64,000 nt of DNA from CAIVAT01 sp037128705 (GTDB lineage: Bacteria > Bacteroidota > Bacteroidia > Bacteroidales > FEN-979): assembly GCA_037128705.1 (NCBI GenBank), contig JBAXVX010000010.1, positions 1-64,000 on the forward strand, read 5' to 3'. The translations under genes were made by a program, and so were the position numbers. Each line of letters opens with the position of its first letter. Within the stretch, counting starts at the first letter, position 1. The notes under the pieces are model-generated. The model did no database searches and was not told the origin of the DNA. It was given only the letters and a program-made list of their open reading frames with translations. Shown here one piece after another: positions 16,723-26,159 of the stretch.

Positions 16723-18195
16723 TTACAAGTTCTTAATTTCGCCGATGAGTTTCTGGAGTGTCGCTTTGGCATCTCCGAATAACATTCGTGTTTTTGGCAT
16801 GAAGAACAGGTTGTTATCAATGGCTGCATAACCCTTGGCCATACTTCGTTTCATTATGATGGTGTTTTTAGCTTCCCATACCTTGATAACAGGCATTCCG
16901 TAAATGGGACTTGACGGGTCCTCCTCTGCAGCTGGGTTAACCACATCATTTGCTCCGACGACGATCACAACATCGGTATTATTCATTTCATTATTGGCAT
17001 CTTCCATTTCCTGCAGCTTTTCATAGGCCACATCTGCTTCGGCAAGCAGCACATTCATATGTCCGGGCATACGGCCCGCAACCGGATGGATCCCGTATTT
17101 TAATTCGACTCCCTTGGACCCCAGCAAATTTTCCAGCTCATGGCAGAGATGCTGTGCCTGTGCTACCGCAAGACCGTAGCCCGGAACAACAAGTACTTTC
17201 TGAGAATAGCTGAGCAGAACAGCTGCATCGCTCAATGAAATCTCCTTGACCGTTTTATCTCCGAAATCGGTTCCTGCCGCTGAGCTACCGCCGAATGCAC
17301 CTATGATAACATTGAGAAGTGACCGGTTCATGGCTTTACACATGAGGATGGTAAGAATGGTCCCGGATGAACCAACAAGAATTCCGCCGGTGAGCATGGC
17401 CTGGTTGTTATACAAAAAGCCACCCATGGCGGCTGCAACACCGGTAAAAGAATTTAACAGGGAGATCACGACCGGCATATCAGCACCGCCGATTGGCATA
17501 ACGAAGGTGACACCATATACGAGCGCAAGCGCAGCCAGGGTGTATATCATCCAGTTTTCGCCAGCTACCGGCGTCTTGAACATGACAAAAATGACAAAGG
17601 CAAACAAAATGACCAGGAAGGAGAGGTTGATGTACCGGAGCACCGGACTTTTTATATCGCCAATCCGCTCATCCAGTTTTCCGAAGGCAATCATACTGCC
17701 GGCAAATGAAACCCCGCCGATCATGAGTCCCAGCAGAATGGCCAGCGCTTCACCGTTTAACATGGTTGCTGCCTGCTGGCCGGCAAGTACGGTTTGCATT
17801 TTAGGAAATTCCATCATCGAAATCAGGGCGGCACACGCACCACCCATCCCGTTAAATATGGAAACCATCTGGGGCATGGCAGTCATCTTGACTTTTCTTG
17901 CGGCCATCCAACCGACTGCGGTCCCGATGACCAGCGCACCGACAATCCAACCAAGATTGTGTATCCCGGCGTAGCTGCCATCTTCCATTTTCGTTTTGTG
18001 GAAAAGAATGGTAAAGAGAATGGCAAGCCCCATGCCTGCTGCAGCCCAAAGATTTCCGCTGCGTGCAGTGTCAGGGTGGCTTAGCTTTTTTAGTCCCAGG
18101 ATAAACAGGACGGAAGCAAGGATATATGATAATTCGAGAACCGAGAGATAATCGGAAAACTCGATATTCTTTGTCAAAGTTATTATCGTTTCCAT
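16723..18195 (-). CDS. pntB: NAD(P) transhydrogenase subunit beta
   Basis: 490 residues. About nine membrane helices in the first 300 residues (e.g. AAGMGLAILFTILF, MVSIFNGMGGACAALISMMEF, MPVVISLLNSFTGVAAAMGG), then the soluble NADP(H)-binding domain III with VPGYGLAVAQAQH, YGIHPVAGRMPGHMNVLLAEA and VVIVVGANDVVNP. PntB carries the proton channel and NADP site of the membrane transhydrogenase that makes NADPH from NADH. It is the last gene of the three-gene pnt operon. Confidence 0.95.
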   Translation of the reverse strand: METIITLTKNIEFSDYLSVLELSYILASVLFILGLKKLSHPDTARSGNLWAAAGMGLAILFTILFHKTKMEDGSYAGIHNLGWIVGALVIGTAVGWMAARKVKMTAMPQMVSIFNGMGGACAALISMMEFPKMQTVLAGQQAATMLNGEALAILLGLMIGGVSFAGSMIAFGKLDERIGDIKSPVLRYINLSFLVILFAFVIFVMFKTPVAGENWMIYTLAALALVYGVTFVMPIGGADMPVVISLLNSFTGVAAAMGGFLYNNQAMLTGGILVGSSGTILTILMCKAMNRSLLNVIIGAFGGSSAAGTDFGDKTVKEISLSDAAVLLSYSQKVLVVPGYGLAVAQAQHLCHELENLLGSKGVELKYGIHPVAGRMPGHMNVLLAEADVAYEKLQEMEDANNEMNNTDVVIVVGANDVVNPAAEEDPSSPIYGMPVIKVWEAKNTIIMKRSMAKGYAAIDNNLFFMPKTRMLFGDAKATLQKLIGEIKNL

Positions 18196-18204
18196 AGGTT
18201 CTCC

Positions 18205-18516
18205 TTATTGCTGTTTTTTCTTTTTCTTAAACATTTCAAGCATCCTGTCGGTGACTACAAACCCACCAACTACGTTGAGGGTTCCAAGTACCACGGCAAT
18301 AAAACCAAGGATCATTGATAACACATTGTCGGCATGTCCCATAACGATGATTGCTCCGATAATCACCACCCCATGAATGGCATTGGCCCCCGACATCAGC
18401 GGGGTATGCAAAACGGAGGGAACATGCGAAATCACTTCAATCCCAAGGAAAATGGATAAAATGATGATGAAAATCGCCTCCCGGTATTCCAGGAAAAATT
18501 TTAAGATATCACTCAT
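18205..18516 (-). CDS. pntA2: NAD(P) transhydrogenase subunit alpha, membrane part
   Basis: 103 residues with three membrane helices (about 13-30, 44-64, 66-89) and a basic C terminus KKKKKQQ. EVISHVPSVLHTPLMSGANAIHGVVIIGA is the diagnostic domain II helix of PntA; the longest run here is split as VPSVLHTPLMSGANAIHG. In enterobacteria it is fused to the NAD domain; in this window it is a separate gene between pntA1 and pntB. Confidence 0.92.
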   Translation of the reverse strand: MSDILKFFLEYREAIFIIILSIFLGIEVISHVPSVLHTPLMSGANAIHGVVIIGAIIVMGHADNVLSMILGFIAVVLGTLNVVGGFVVTDRMLEMFKKKKKQQ

Positions 18517-18527
18517 AATCAGGATTT

Positions 18528-19661
18528 TTATTGATTAATCATTGCTTTTACACGTTCATGCACAATTTCCTTGTCGCGGGTCACACAGGTTCCCTTAACA
18601 ATGTCATCTTCCCAGTTAAGTTTAAATTCACCTTTTGCATTGATCATCAGCTTTACGAAGTTGATCACATTCTTGCCAAACATCTTGCTGGCATCTGTTG
18701 GCATATCAACCGGCAAAGATGAATTGCCGATTATTTTAATTCCATGATGAACAACGGTTTCGTCGTTTTTCGTCATTTCACAATTGCCGCCTGTGGACGC
18801 AGCTAGGTCGATGATCACCGATCCCGGCTTCATGGCTTCAACGGTATCCTTTTTTAATAATAAAGGGGCTTTTTTGCCAGGAATTTGTGCGGTGCAGATC
18901 ACAACATCCGATTTAATGGCATGATCATGAACTGCAGCCGCCTGTTTTTTCTTAAAATCATCGGTCTGTTCAACAGCATAACCGCCGGCGGCCTTGTCAT
19001 CAACGGCACCTTCCACTTCGACAAATTTAGCACCCAGTCCCACAACCTCTTCTTTGACGGCGGTGCGTACATCGAACACCTCAACAACGGCACCCAGTTT
19101 CCTGGAAGTGGCAATGGCCTGAAGACCTGCAACTCCGGCACCCAGAATAAGAACCTTCGCCGGAGTTATAGTCCCAGCAGCTGTCATAAACATAGGGAAA
19201 AACTTGGGCAGGGAATTGGCTGCAGTTAACACCGCTTTATACCCGGATACGGTTGCCATTGAAGAGAGAATATCCATGGATTGTGCACGGCTCGTACGCG
19301 GAATCACATCCAGGCTGAAACTGACAATGTCCTTTTTTGCAAGGGTCATGATCAGCTCCTTGTTAAAAAAGGGATTCAGCACGGCCAGGAAAACGGTCTT
19401 CTCTTTCATCAGCGACAATTCCGTTTCACTGGGAGGATTGATCTTAATGAGCATCTCAGATTGAGCGATCACTGCATCCTTTAGGGCGATTTTTGCTCCG
19501 GCGGCTTCATATTCCGCATCAGAGGCAAAAGCCTTGAGCCCGGCGTCATGCTCGACGTACACGGTGACCATCATTTTTGTGAGAGTCAATACCGATTCTG
19601 GAAGAAGGGAAACCCGGTTTTCTGATCCCTCTTCTTTTAAAATGCCAATTATCATAAACAA
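18528..19661 (-). CDS. pntA1: NAD(P) transhydrogenase subunit alpha, NAD-binding part
   Basis: 377 residues. N terminus GILKEEGSENRVSLLPESV, NAD-binding loop VLILGAGVAGLQAIATSRKLGA, then DVRTAVKEEVVGLGAKFVEV and AQIPGKKAPLLL with DLAASTGGNCE, all typical of domain I of PntA, the peripheral NAD(H) subunit. The start may be ATG 19661 or ATG 19655 (two codons later). First gene of the pnt operon; spacers are 11 and 9 nt. Confidence 0.94.
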   Translation of the reverse strand: MFMIIGILKEEGSENRVSLLPESVLTLTKMMVTVYVEHDAGLKAFASDAEYEAAGAKIALKDAVIAQSEMLIKINPPSETELSLMKEKTVFLAVLNPFFNKELIMTLAKKDIVSFSLDVIPRTSRAQSMDILSSMATVSGYKAVLTAANSLPKFFPMFMTAAGTITPAKVLILGAGVAGLQAIATSRKLGAVVEVFDVRTAVKEEVVGLGAKFVEVEGAVDDKAAGGYAVEQTDDFKKKQAAAVHDHAIKSDVVICTAQIPGKKAPLLLKKDTVEAMKPGSVIIDLAASTGGNCEMTKNDETVVHHGIKIIGNSSLPVDMPTDASKMFGKNVINFVKLMINAKGEFKLNWEDDIVKGTCVTRDKEIVHERVKAMINQ

Positions 19662-19717
19662 AGGTGTTATATGAAAGAAATACTTAGAAATAATGCGTTT
19701 TCAATTCGGGAGGAGGG

Positions 19718-20209
19718 CTAATCTTTAAATCCAATTGTCTGGTGGGTTCCATCACAAAAAGGTTTCTTCTTGCTTCCTCCGCACCGGCAAAGGGCCACTA
19801 CTTCATTCTCAATTTTGATTTTCTTTTTCCTGGGGTCGCGGACAATGAAATTCCCGGTAATGAGCACAGGCCCGTTTTTTAATATTTGCACCCGCGCAAA
19901 TTTTGACTTCTTTTTTACAGTGGCGCGGGGTTTGGAAGTGACAAATTTTGAACTTTTCAGGTAAAGCAGTGCACGTGATGGACAAGTGTCAATGATTTTC
20001 ATGATATCCTTGGTGTTCGATGCGTGCACATTGATCCATGGCTTTTTCTTGGTATTGAATACTTCAGGCAGGCCAATCAGACAATTTGCTGAGTGAATGC
20101 ATAAATCAGGCTGCCAGTAAACAGTTACTTCTCCATTGGAAAATTCTTTCACTGACTCTTTGGTCTTTTTAAACTCAGTGAGTTCAGCTTTCGTAACTTT
20201 GTTTGCCAT
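19718..20209 (-). CDS. Iron-sulfur protein with mono-cluster ferredoxin and CDGSH domains
   Basis: 163 residues. Residues about 25-85 look like the divergent 4Fe-4S mono-cluster domain (LCIHSANC ... DTCPSRALLY, with three to four Cys); residues 115-160 form a CDGSH domain with CRCGGSKKKPFCDGTH, matching C-x-C-x2-S-x3-P-x-C-D-G-x-H for a 2Fe-2S cluster. Electron transfer or redox sensing is likely; the partner is unknown. It lies 56 nt upstream of the pnt operon on the same strand. Confidence 0.85.
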   Translation of the reverse strand: MANKVTKAELTEFKKTKESVKEFSNGEVTVYWQPDLCIHSANCLIGLPEVFNTKKKPWINVHASNTKDIMKIIDTCPSRALLYLKSSKFVTSKPRATVKKKSKFARVQILKNGPVLITGNFIVRDPRKKKIKIENEVVALCRCGGSKKKPFCDGTHQTIGFKD

Positions 20210-20290
20210 ATGATGATCCTAAAAATTTTTGTAAAGGTAGCAATTAATAAATAATTTTTGAAAAGGTTTTTCCTTAAAAAGTACGAAAAA

Positions 20291-20932
20291 ATGACTAAAA
20301 AACTCCCTGAACTGCGAAAGGAATATTTTGCTTCATTTCTGGATGAACAACACATCCATTCAGATCCGTTATACCAATTCCGGGATTGGTTAAATCAATC
20401 AATAAAAGCAGGAATTGACGAGCCAAATGCCATGGTTCTTTCAACTTCCGATTTTGATGGAAATGTGTCAGCCAGGTTAGTATTGCTCAAAGGGATAGAA
20501 AACGATGGATTTGTATTTTTTACGAATCATGACAGCAGGAAGGGGAGACAATTGAAGATAAATCCTAAAGCCGCTCTGACATTTTATTGGCATGTGCTCG
20601 AAAGGCAGATCCGGGTGGAGGGAAAAGTGTCAAAAATCAGCCGTAAGGACTCAGTTGATTATTTCAACAGCCGTCCATTCGATAGTCGGGTCAGCGCATC
20701 AGTTTCCCCTCAAAGTGCAACTATCCCCGACCGGTCATTCCTGGAATCAATGCGGGAGGGGTTTATTCTGGATTTACAGGGTTTGCCTCCTGTATGCCCT
20801 GTGAATTGGGGAGGCTATCGTTTAAAACCGGCAATGATTGAGTTCTGGCAGGGAAGGACTTTCAGGCTTCATGACAGAATCAGATACCGTAAACATGGTA
20901 AACAATGGATTGTTGAAAGGCTTGCACCATAA
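20291..20932 (+). CDS. pdxH: Pyridoxamine 5'-phosphate oxidase
   Basis: 213 residues from ATG 20291, the usual PdxH length; a TTG at 20258 would add an unusual basic leader. FMN-binding segments SARLVLLKGIENDGFVFFTN and SRKGRQLKINPKAALTFYW, PLP-site region ASVSPQS and C-terminal PVNWGGYRLKP plus EFWQGRTFRLHDR are all present. It oxidises pyridoxine or pyridoxamine phosphate to PLP with O2, implying at least some oxygen exposure. Confidence 0.94.
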   Translation: MTKKLPELRKEYFASFLDEQHIHSDPLYQFRDWLNQSIKAGIDEPNAMVLSTSDFDGNVSARLVLLKGIENDGFVFFTNHDSRKGRQLKINPKAALTFYWHVLERQIRVEGKVSKISRKDSVDYFNSRPFDSRVSASVSPQSATIPDRSFLESMREGFILDLQGLPPVCPVNWGGYRLKPAMIEFWQGRTFRLHDRIRYRKHGKQWIVERLAP

Positions 20933-20969
20933 AAAAAAGCCTGTGAAATTTTCATCACAGGCTTTTTTT
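20931..20969. terminator. Bidirectional rho-independent terminator
   Basis: 9-bp stem AGCCTGTGA/TCACAGGCT (20938-20946 with 20955-20963), flanked by eight A and seven T. It ends pdxH and faces the end of the convergent gene at 20990. Confidence 0.88.
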
Positions 20970-20989
20970 CTGACTGCTGATCGAACGGA

Positions 20990-21343
20990 TTACACGAGTT
21001 TAAAGGCGATCGATACTGCATAATGCTTATTGTATGGGGTTTTGATTCCCTTGCAGCAAATGGTAGACAGCTGTTTCTTTACACATTTTGCTATTTCACT
21101 GTTGTCGGAATAGATCTCTTCGATGTTGAGCTGACCATCCTCATTTACTGTAAAAACCACATCCACTTTACCTGTACAACAATGCTTGATTGCTTCGTCA
21201 GGATATTTGAGTGATTCTTTAATTATTTTCTGAAGGCTGTCAGCCGTACCATCGGCAGAATCAGAGGCAAATGAAGATACACCTGGAATGCAAACGAGCA
21301 TCAGGAAAAATAAGAAAGCCGGGAGAAATTTAATTGTTTTCAT
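20990..21343 (-). CDS. Secreted TonB-C-like small protein
   Basis: 117 residues. Signal peptide (about 1-27, ending SSFA). The mature part has KYPDEAIKHCCTGKVDVVFTV then NEDGQLNIEEIYSDN, the pattern of the TonB C-terminal fold (YP..A...G.V.V.F.V..dG), but without the N-terminal anchor of TonB. Four cysteines (HCC, ICC) and another single Cys could make disulfides or bind metal. It may be a stand-alone periplasmic scaffold; function unknown. Confidence 0.7.
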   Translation of the reverse strand: MKTIKFLPAFLFFLMLVCIPGVSSFASDSADGTADSLQKIIKESLKYPDEAIKHCCTGKVDVVFTVNEDGQLNIEEIYSDNSEIAKCVKKQLSTICCKGIKTPYNKHYAVSIAFKLV

Positions 21344-21541
21344 GGTTGCTGTTTTTATGGGTTAACTTGTTGAACTGAAAACAAATATAACTCAGGACGC
21401 GCAATGAAATCAAATAATTTCTGTGACTTTAACTGAATAAAAGCTAAAAGGATTTTGGCGATGAATGAACCCTGATCAGCCGGAATGGGGGTGTTATTTC
21501 GTCGGTAAACTGGGCAGAATAAACGGTCAACTTTGAGTCTT

Positions 21542-22645
21542 TTACTTTGCAGCGCTCCCGATATTCATTTGTTGAACCTTGATCTTGTCATTGGCAGTCA
21601 ATCCTGATAAAACCTGGATGTTAATGCCATCTGATAGCCCGGTTTTGATAAATCGCTTTTCAAATTTTTGAGGAGCAGTCTCAACCTCAACATAGGCTGA
21701 ATCGCCCTGGAACAGCAAAAGTGCCTCTTTGATGGCAAGCACGTTATCCTTGTGATCCAGGACAATATCAGCGTTTGCACTGTAACCCGCACGGATAAAC
21801 TGGTTGTCCTGTAGCTTTACATCCGCTTTGATTTCGAACTGAACTGCCCCGTTTTCAAGAACTCCTTTTGGCGAAATATATTTTAGGATGGCCTGGAATG
21901 TATCGTTCTCAATGGCCCCGATGGTCAGCATCAGGTCCATGCCCGGTTTAATTTTGCCTACTTCCGTTTCATCAACTTTTCCCTGAAAGATCATATCTCC
22001 CACATCTGCAACCGTGGCAATGGTAGTCCCCGCGTTGAAATTATTCGTTTCAATCACGCTGTTTCCAACCTTGATCGGAATATCAAGAAGCATCCCGTCG
22101 ATGGTGGAGCGGATAAGGGTGTTGGTGGTTTTACCCGATTTTTTATTTACCCCTTCACGAATCAGTTCGAGGTTTGCTTCTGCAGATTCCACCTCCTGGC
22201 GGGTGTTTTTAAAACTTACCTGCGATTGCTGGCGTTCCACTGCAGATATAACTCCCTGGCTGAAAAGCTTTTCCTGCCGATCAAAATTGATTTTTGAATC
22301 GTCAAAGGCGATTTTTGCTCTCTCGAGACGTGCTTCGGCATTATTCAGGTTGATCAGATCAGGGATGATCCTGACACGGGCGATAACGTCACCCTGCTTC
22401 ACCTTCTTTCCGGCCTGAACGAAGACCTCCTCAACAATCCCGGAAACCTGCGGTTTGATCTCAATCTCTTTGCGGGGAATAACAGATCCTGTAGCGACGG
22501 TTTTCTTGATAATGTTGGTCATGACCGGTTTTTCGGTCTGATAAACAACCGGCTTTTCCTTCGATTTGTTGTAAAGGAAAACAATGGTTGAAATAAAAAT
22601 TCCAAGGATAATGACTAAGACGGAAATTTTAAGCGCTTTCTTCAT
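21542..22645 (-). CDS. Periplasmic adaptor subunit (MacA/HlyD type)
   Basis: 367 residues. One N-terminal anchor helix (about 8-24), a barrel-sandwich half motif EIKPQVSGIVEEVFVQAGKKVKQGDVIARV, a helical hairpin (LNNAEARLERAKIAFDDSKI ... ERQQSQVSFKNTRQEVESAEAN) and the second lipoyl half DGMLLDIPIKVGNSV. These are features of the membrane-fusion proteins that link ABC permeases to an outer membrane channel. Last gene of the four-gene efflux operon. Confidence 0.88.
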   Translation of the reverse strand: MKKALKISVLVIILGIFISTIVFLYNKSKEKPVVYQTEKPVMTNIIKKTVATGSVIPRKEIEIKPQVSGIVEEVFVQAGKKVKQGDVIARVRIIPDLINLNNAEARLERAKIAFDDSKINFDRQEKLFSQGVISAVERQQSQVSFKNTRQEVESAEANLELIREGVNKKSGKTTNTLIRSTIDGMLLDIPIKVGNSVIETNNFNAGTTIATVADVGDMIFQGKVDETEVGKIKPGMDLMLTIGAIENDTFQAILKYISPKGVLENGAVQFEIKADVKLQDNQFIRAGYSANADIVLDHKDNVLAIKEALLLFQGDSAYVEVETAPQKFEKRFIKTGLSDGINIQVLSGLTANDKIKVQQMNIGSAAK

Positions 22646-22693
22646 ATCAGTTATATCGTGTTTTACTTTTATTTATTGTCTTTTATTCCAAGG

Positions 22694-23956
22694 TTATTCG
22701 TATCTGAGGGCATCGATCGGTTTAATGGATACAGCTCTTCTTGCAGGGATTAACCCGGCCAGCGCCCCGCAGAACACCAGGATTGACAGAGCTGTCACGG
22801 CAACCGAAAAATCAATGCCCGGATGGACGAACATCTCCGTGTTTGCCCCGGAAGAGCCAAGCAGGAAATTAATCAACTCCAGTAACCCAACCCCGATCAC
22901 CAGTCCGAAATACCCTGCAAAGGTTGTAAGAACCACCGACTCGGTAATTATCTGGCTAATCACGTTCCATGGGGTTGCACCCAAAGCACGCTGGATACCG
23001 ATCTCCTTTGTGCGTTCCTTTACCACCACCAGCATGATATTGCTCACCCCGATGACTCCGGCCAGCAGCGTTCCGGTTCCAACGATCCACACCAGAAAAC
23101 GGATCCCGAAAAATAATCCCTGCATCTGATCATACTCCTTTTTCAGGTTGAAATGTCCAACGGCCGATTCATCGGAAGGGGCAATGGAATGCCTTTTCTT
23201 TAGCACCCTGATGGCCTTCTCCTCTACAACCGACACAGGGATATCATCCCGGGAGGTAATCGAGAAAAATCCAACCGCATTTCCATAATTATAGGTCTGT
23301 TGCAGGGAGGTAAATGGCAGGTAAATATTCTGGTTTTCCTGGCTTGCCTGCTCGCCGGTTCTTTTTGAGCTGAAGACCCCGATAATTTTGAAATAGACTC
23401 CCTGGATCTGGATATATTGGTTCATTGGATTCTCATCCTTGTTAAAAAGGATTTCAACGACCCGGGTGCCAACCACAGCCACCTTCCTCTTTTCTTTGAT
23501 ATCCAGGTCATTGACAAAGCGTCCGCTCACAAAATTCAACGGATCAATTTTATTAAAGGCCGGATAATCCCCCATGATATTGAAAATACCGGATTTCAAT
23601 CCGCGGATCACATTGTTGGTTTGCATAAAGCCACCAGCCTGAATTCGAGGGGCCAGGTATTTTATTTCGGGAATCGAATGATGCAGGGCAATGGCATCTT
23701 CATTCGTGAAATTGTAATTTCTTCCTCTCGGAAATCCCTTATAGGGAACCGAGGTCTGCTGTGTCCAGATAAATACACTGTTGGTTGCCATGTCTCCAAA
23801 ATTCTGGGTCACTCCGCGCTCAAGTCCGTTACCTGAACCCAGCATGATCACGAGCATGAAAATCCCCCAGAAAACACCAAATGCCGTAAGGAACGTACGG
23901 AGTTTGTTCTTTCTTAATACATGGTATATTTCCTGCCAGCGGTCTAGATCGAACAT
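22694..23956 (-). CDS. MacB-type ABC transporter permease
   Basis: 420 residues. N-terminal helix LRTFLTAFGVFWGIFMLVIML, large periplasmic MacB_PCD domain (about 45-285), then FtsX helices with GVIGVSNIMLVVVKERTKEIGI and a second and third helix. These are mechanotransmission permeases for peptides, antibiotics or lipoproteins. It is 19 nt after a paralogous permease. Confidence 0.9.
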   Translation of the reverse strand: MFDLDRWQEIYHVLRKNKLRTFLTAFGVFWGIFMLVIMLGSGNGLERGVTQNFGDMATNSVFIWTQQTSVPYKGFPRGRNYNFTNEDAIALHHSIPEIKYLAPRIQAGGFMQTNNVIRGLKSGIFNIMGDYPAFNKIDPLNFVSGRFVNDLDIKEKRKVAVVGTRVVEILFNKDENPMNQYIQIQGVYFKIIGVFSSKRTGEQASQENQNIYLPFTSLQQTYNYGNAVGFFSITSRDDIPVSVVEEKAIRVLKKRHSIAPSDESAVGHFNLKKEYDQMQGLFFGIRFLVWIVGTGTLLAGVIGVSNIMLVVVKERTKEIGIQRALGATPWNVISQIITESVVLTTFAGYFGLVIGVGLLELINFLLGSSGANTEMFVHPGIDFSVAVTALSILVFCGALAGLIPARRAVSIKPIDALRYE

Positions 23957-23975
23957 GTTGTTAAATTAATTCCTT

Positions 23976-25214
23976 TTATTCATCGCGCAGTGCATCAACC
24001 GGCTTGACTTTGGCTGCCTTCATTGCCGGGAAAAATCCCGCCAGGGCGCCAGAGAAGATCAGCAGCAGGGTGGCCATCACTGCAACAGAAAAATTTGCCT
24101 CGGGATTCCTGAAAAATTCAGTGGCAGGCATATTCTTGGCAATCAGTTCGAGAAGCCCTACACCAAGAACCAGTCCGATATATCCTGCAAACGAGGTGAT
24201 CACGATGGCCTCCTGCATGATCAATGCGACAATAGACCATGGTGTGGCACCAAGCGATTTGCGGATTCCGATCTCCTTCGTGCGCTCCTTCACTACAATC
24301 ATCATGATGTTGCTTACCCCTACAATCCCCGCAATGATGGTCCCGATCCCGATGATCCAGATAAATAACCTGATCCCTGCAAACAGGGCTCTGAATTTGC
24401 GGACCTCTTCATTCTTGTTCCAGACATTGATGGCCCGGTTGTCGTCAATGTCGAACGTGTGCATCTTTGCCAGCACAGCCTTTGATTTCCTGATCATCAG
24501 ATCAGCCTCCTCGGGTGATGCATCGCCTGTGGTAAATGAAATCTGGTTGATCACATTTTCTCCCTGGAACACGCGCTGGGCCGTTGAGATCGGAATATAG
24601 ACGCGCTTTTGTTCATCATCATTTCTGCTGTAATCCCTGAATACGCCGACAACTTGAAAAAGAACACCGTTTATCTTTATGTATTTGCCCATCGCGACTG
24701 TGTCAGCCCCTTTGAAAAGGGATGATTTTACCTTTTCCCCGATAACAGCCACTTTTCTGAATTCCTTGATATCAATGGTGTTTAGGAACCGTCCCTGGAT
24801 GATGTCCACCTCCTTGATGTACCCATAATCCGGATGACAGGGTGACAGGAAAAAGGATCCATACTCATTTTTATATGAGATAAGCTTGTTCCCCAGAAAC
24901 AATCTTGCCGAGATCCGGTCGTAGCCATCAACAGTTGACCTGATTGATTTGTAATCTTCGTTGGTGAATTTGATCAGCCTACCGGTTTTTAATCCTTTAT
25001 ACTTCAGGCTGGTTTGGCCACTGCTGATCCATACTCCGTTGGTTGCGCCCCCTTTGAACTGTTCTTTGACCCCGTTCTCCAGTCCCGAACCTGAACCAAG
25101 CAGGATGATCAGCATGAAAATTCCCCAGGCAACACTAAAACCTGTCAGAAACGTCCGGAGTTTGTTTTTTCGGATCGTGCTGTAAATTTCCTGCCATTTA
25201 TCTATTTCAAACAT
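23976..25214 (-). CDS. MacB-type ABC transporter permease, second copy
   Basis: 412 residues, same design as its neighbour: LRTFLTGFSVAWGIFMLIILL, MacB_PCD domain, GIVGVSNIMMIVVKERTKEI and two further FtsX helices. The two permeases are clearly paralogous and probably form a heterodimer, as in many Bacteroidetes tripartite operons. Confidence 0.9.
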   Translation of the reverse strand: MFEIDKWQEIYSTIRKNKLRTFLTGFSVAWGIFMLIILLGSGSGLENGVKEQFKGGATNGVWISSGQTSLKYKGLKTGRLIKFTNEDYKSIRSTVDGYDRISARLFLGNKLISYKNEYGSFFLSPCHPDYGYIKEVDIIQGRFLNTIDIKEFRKVAVIGEKVKSSLFKGADTVAMGKYIKINGVLFQVVGVFRDYSRNDDEQKRVYIPISTAQRVFQGENVINQISFTTGDASPEEADLMIRKSKAVLAKMHTFDIDDNRAINVWNKNEEVRKFRALFAGIRLFIWIIGIGTIIAGIVGVSNIMMIVVKERTKEIGIRKSLGATPWSIVALIMQEAIVITSFAGYIGLVLGVGLLELIAKNMPATEFFRNPEANFSVAVMATLLLIFSGALAGFFPAMKAAKVKPVDALRDE

Positions 25215-25223
25215 GCTGACCTG

Positions 25224-25898
25224 TCAGTTAACAATGATCTCCGTTACGTTTCCATCGGTTATCCTGATCGTTTTCCCTGTCCGCCTGGCGATATCATGCT
25301 CGTGGGTTACAATGATCATCGTAATTCCGGTTGCATTGATCTCCTGCAGCAAATCCATCACTTCGAGGGAGGTTGTTGAGTCGAGGGCTCCGGTGGGCTC
25401 ATCGGCAAGAATCACCTTTGGTTTACCAATAAGCGCCCTGGCGATGGCAACCCGTTGCTTCTGACCCCCCGACAGCTCGTTTGGCAAATGATGCGCCCAA
25501 TCCTTTAAACCCATCCTTTCAAGGTATTCCATTGCAATTATGTTGCGTTTTTTACGTGGCACATTCTGATAATACAGCGGCAAGGCCACATTCTCCATGG
25601 CATTTTTGAAGGAAACCAGGTTAAATGACTGGAAAACAAAACCCAGCATCTTATTTCTCAGCTGGGCAGCCTTCCGCTCCGACAGCCGTTCGATTTTAAT
25701 TCCATTTAAAAAATAGGCCCCGGAATCGAAGTTGTCAAGAATCCCAAGAATGTTTAATAAAGTGGATTTCCCTGACCCGGAGGCTCCCATTATGGAGATC
25801 ATTTCCCCGGCTTCAATATTCAGGTCAATGCCTTTCAGTACATGCAGGCTGTTTTGTCCCGTTACATAAGATTTATGAACCTGGTTGATCGCTATCAT
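25224..25898 (-). CDS. ABC transporter ATP-binding protein (MacB/LolD type)
   Basis: 224 residues. Walker A GASGSGKSTLLNILG (about 34-48), Q loop VFQSFNL, signature LSGGQKQRVAIARAL, Walker B VILADEPTGALD, H loop TMIIVTHEHD. First gene of the operon ATPase-permease-permease-adaptor. No outer membrane channel gene is present here. Confidence 0.92.
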   Translation of the reverse strand: MIAINQVHKSYVTGQNSLHVLKGIDLNIEAGEMISIMGASGSGKSTLLNILGILDNFDSGAYFLNGIKIERLSERKAAQLRNKMLGFVFQSFNLVSFKNAMENVALPLYYQNVPRKKRNIIAMEYLERMGLKDWAHHLPNELSGGQKQRVAIARALIGKPKVILADEPTGALDSTTSLEVMDLLQEINATGITMIIVTHEHDIARRTGKTIRITDGNVTEIIVN

Positions 25899-26093
25899 CG
25901 TTTATTTGCTCATTTTCAATAAAAAAAAAACAATCAGAAATCAAAGGTGAAGGTTTTTACCGATACGATAAAAAATAATCGATATCTGTATCAATCGATC
26001 CGATGAATGGGGATAAATTGAAGATAACCAATTATAGATGATAAAAAATGAAAAAGGTTACACCAAAGTGGACGTTTTTTTAATTCTTTACGG

Positions 26094-26101
26094 TAACTTT
26101 G
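26094..26101 (+). promoter_or_regulatory. Possible promoter of the M3 peptidase gene
   Basis: TAACTTTG fits the -7 box, 58 nt before the start codon. A T-rich tract at about 26075-26082 replaces a clear TTG -33. Confidence 0.45.
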
Positions 26102-26159
26102 CAATCGCCAATCATCCAATTCCCTTTATCAGAACCACTGTTCCCAAACCTAAACCAAT

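Noticed and set aside
17246..17974. 242-codon plus-strand ORF opposite pntB
   Set aside because: It mirrors the codon pattern of the strongly conserved pntB membrane region and has low-complexity sequence with no domain.
22694..25214. Paralogous permeases as a recent duplication
   Set aside because: Sequences differ too much across the periplasmic domain; paired permeases are common in this operon type.
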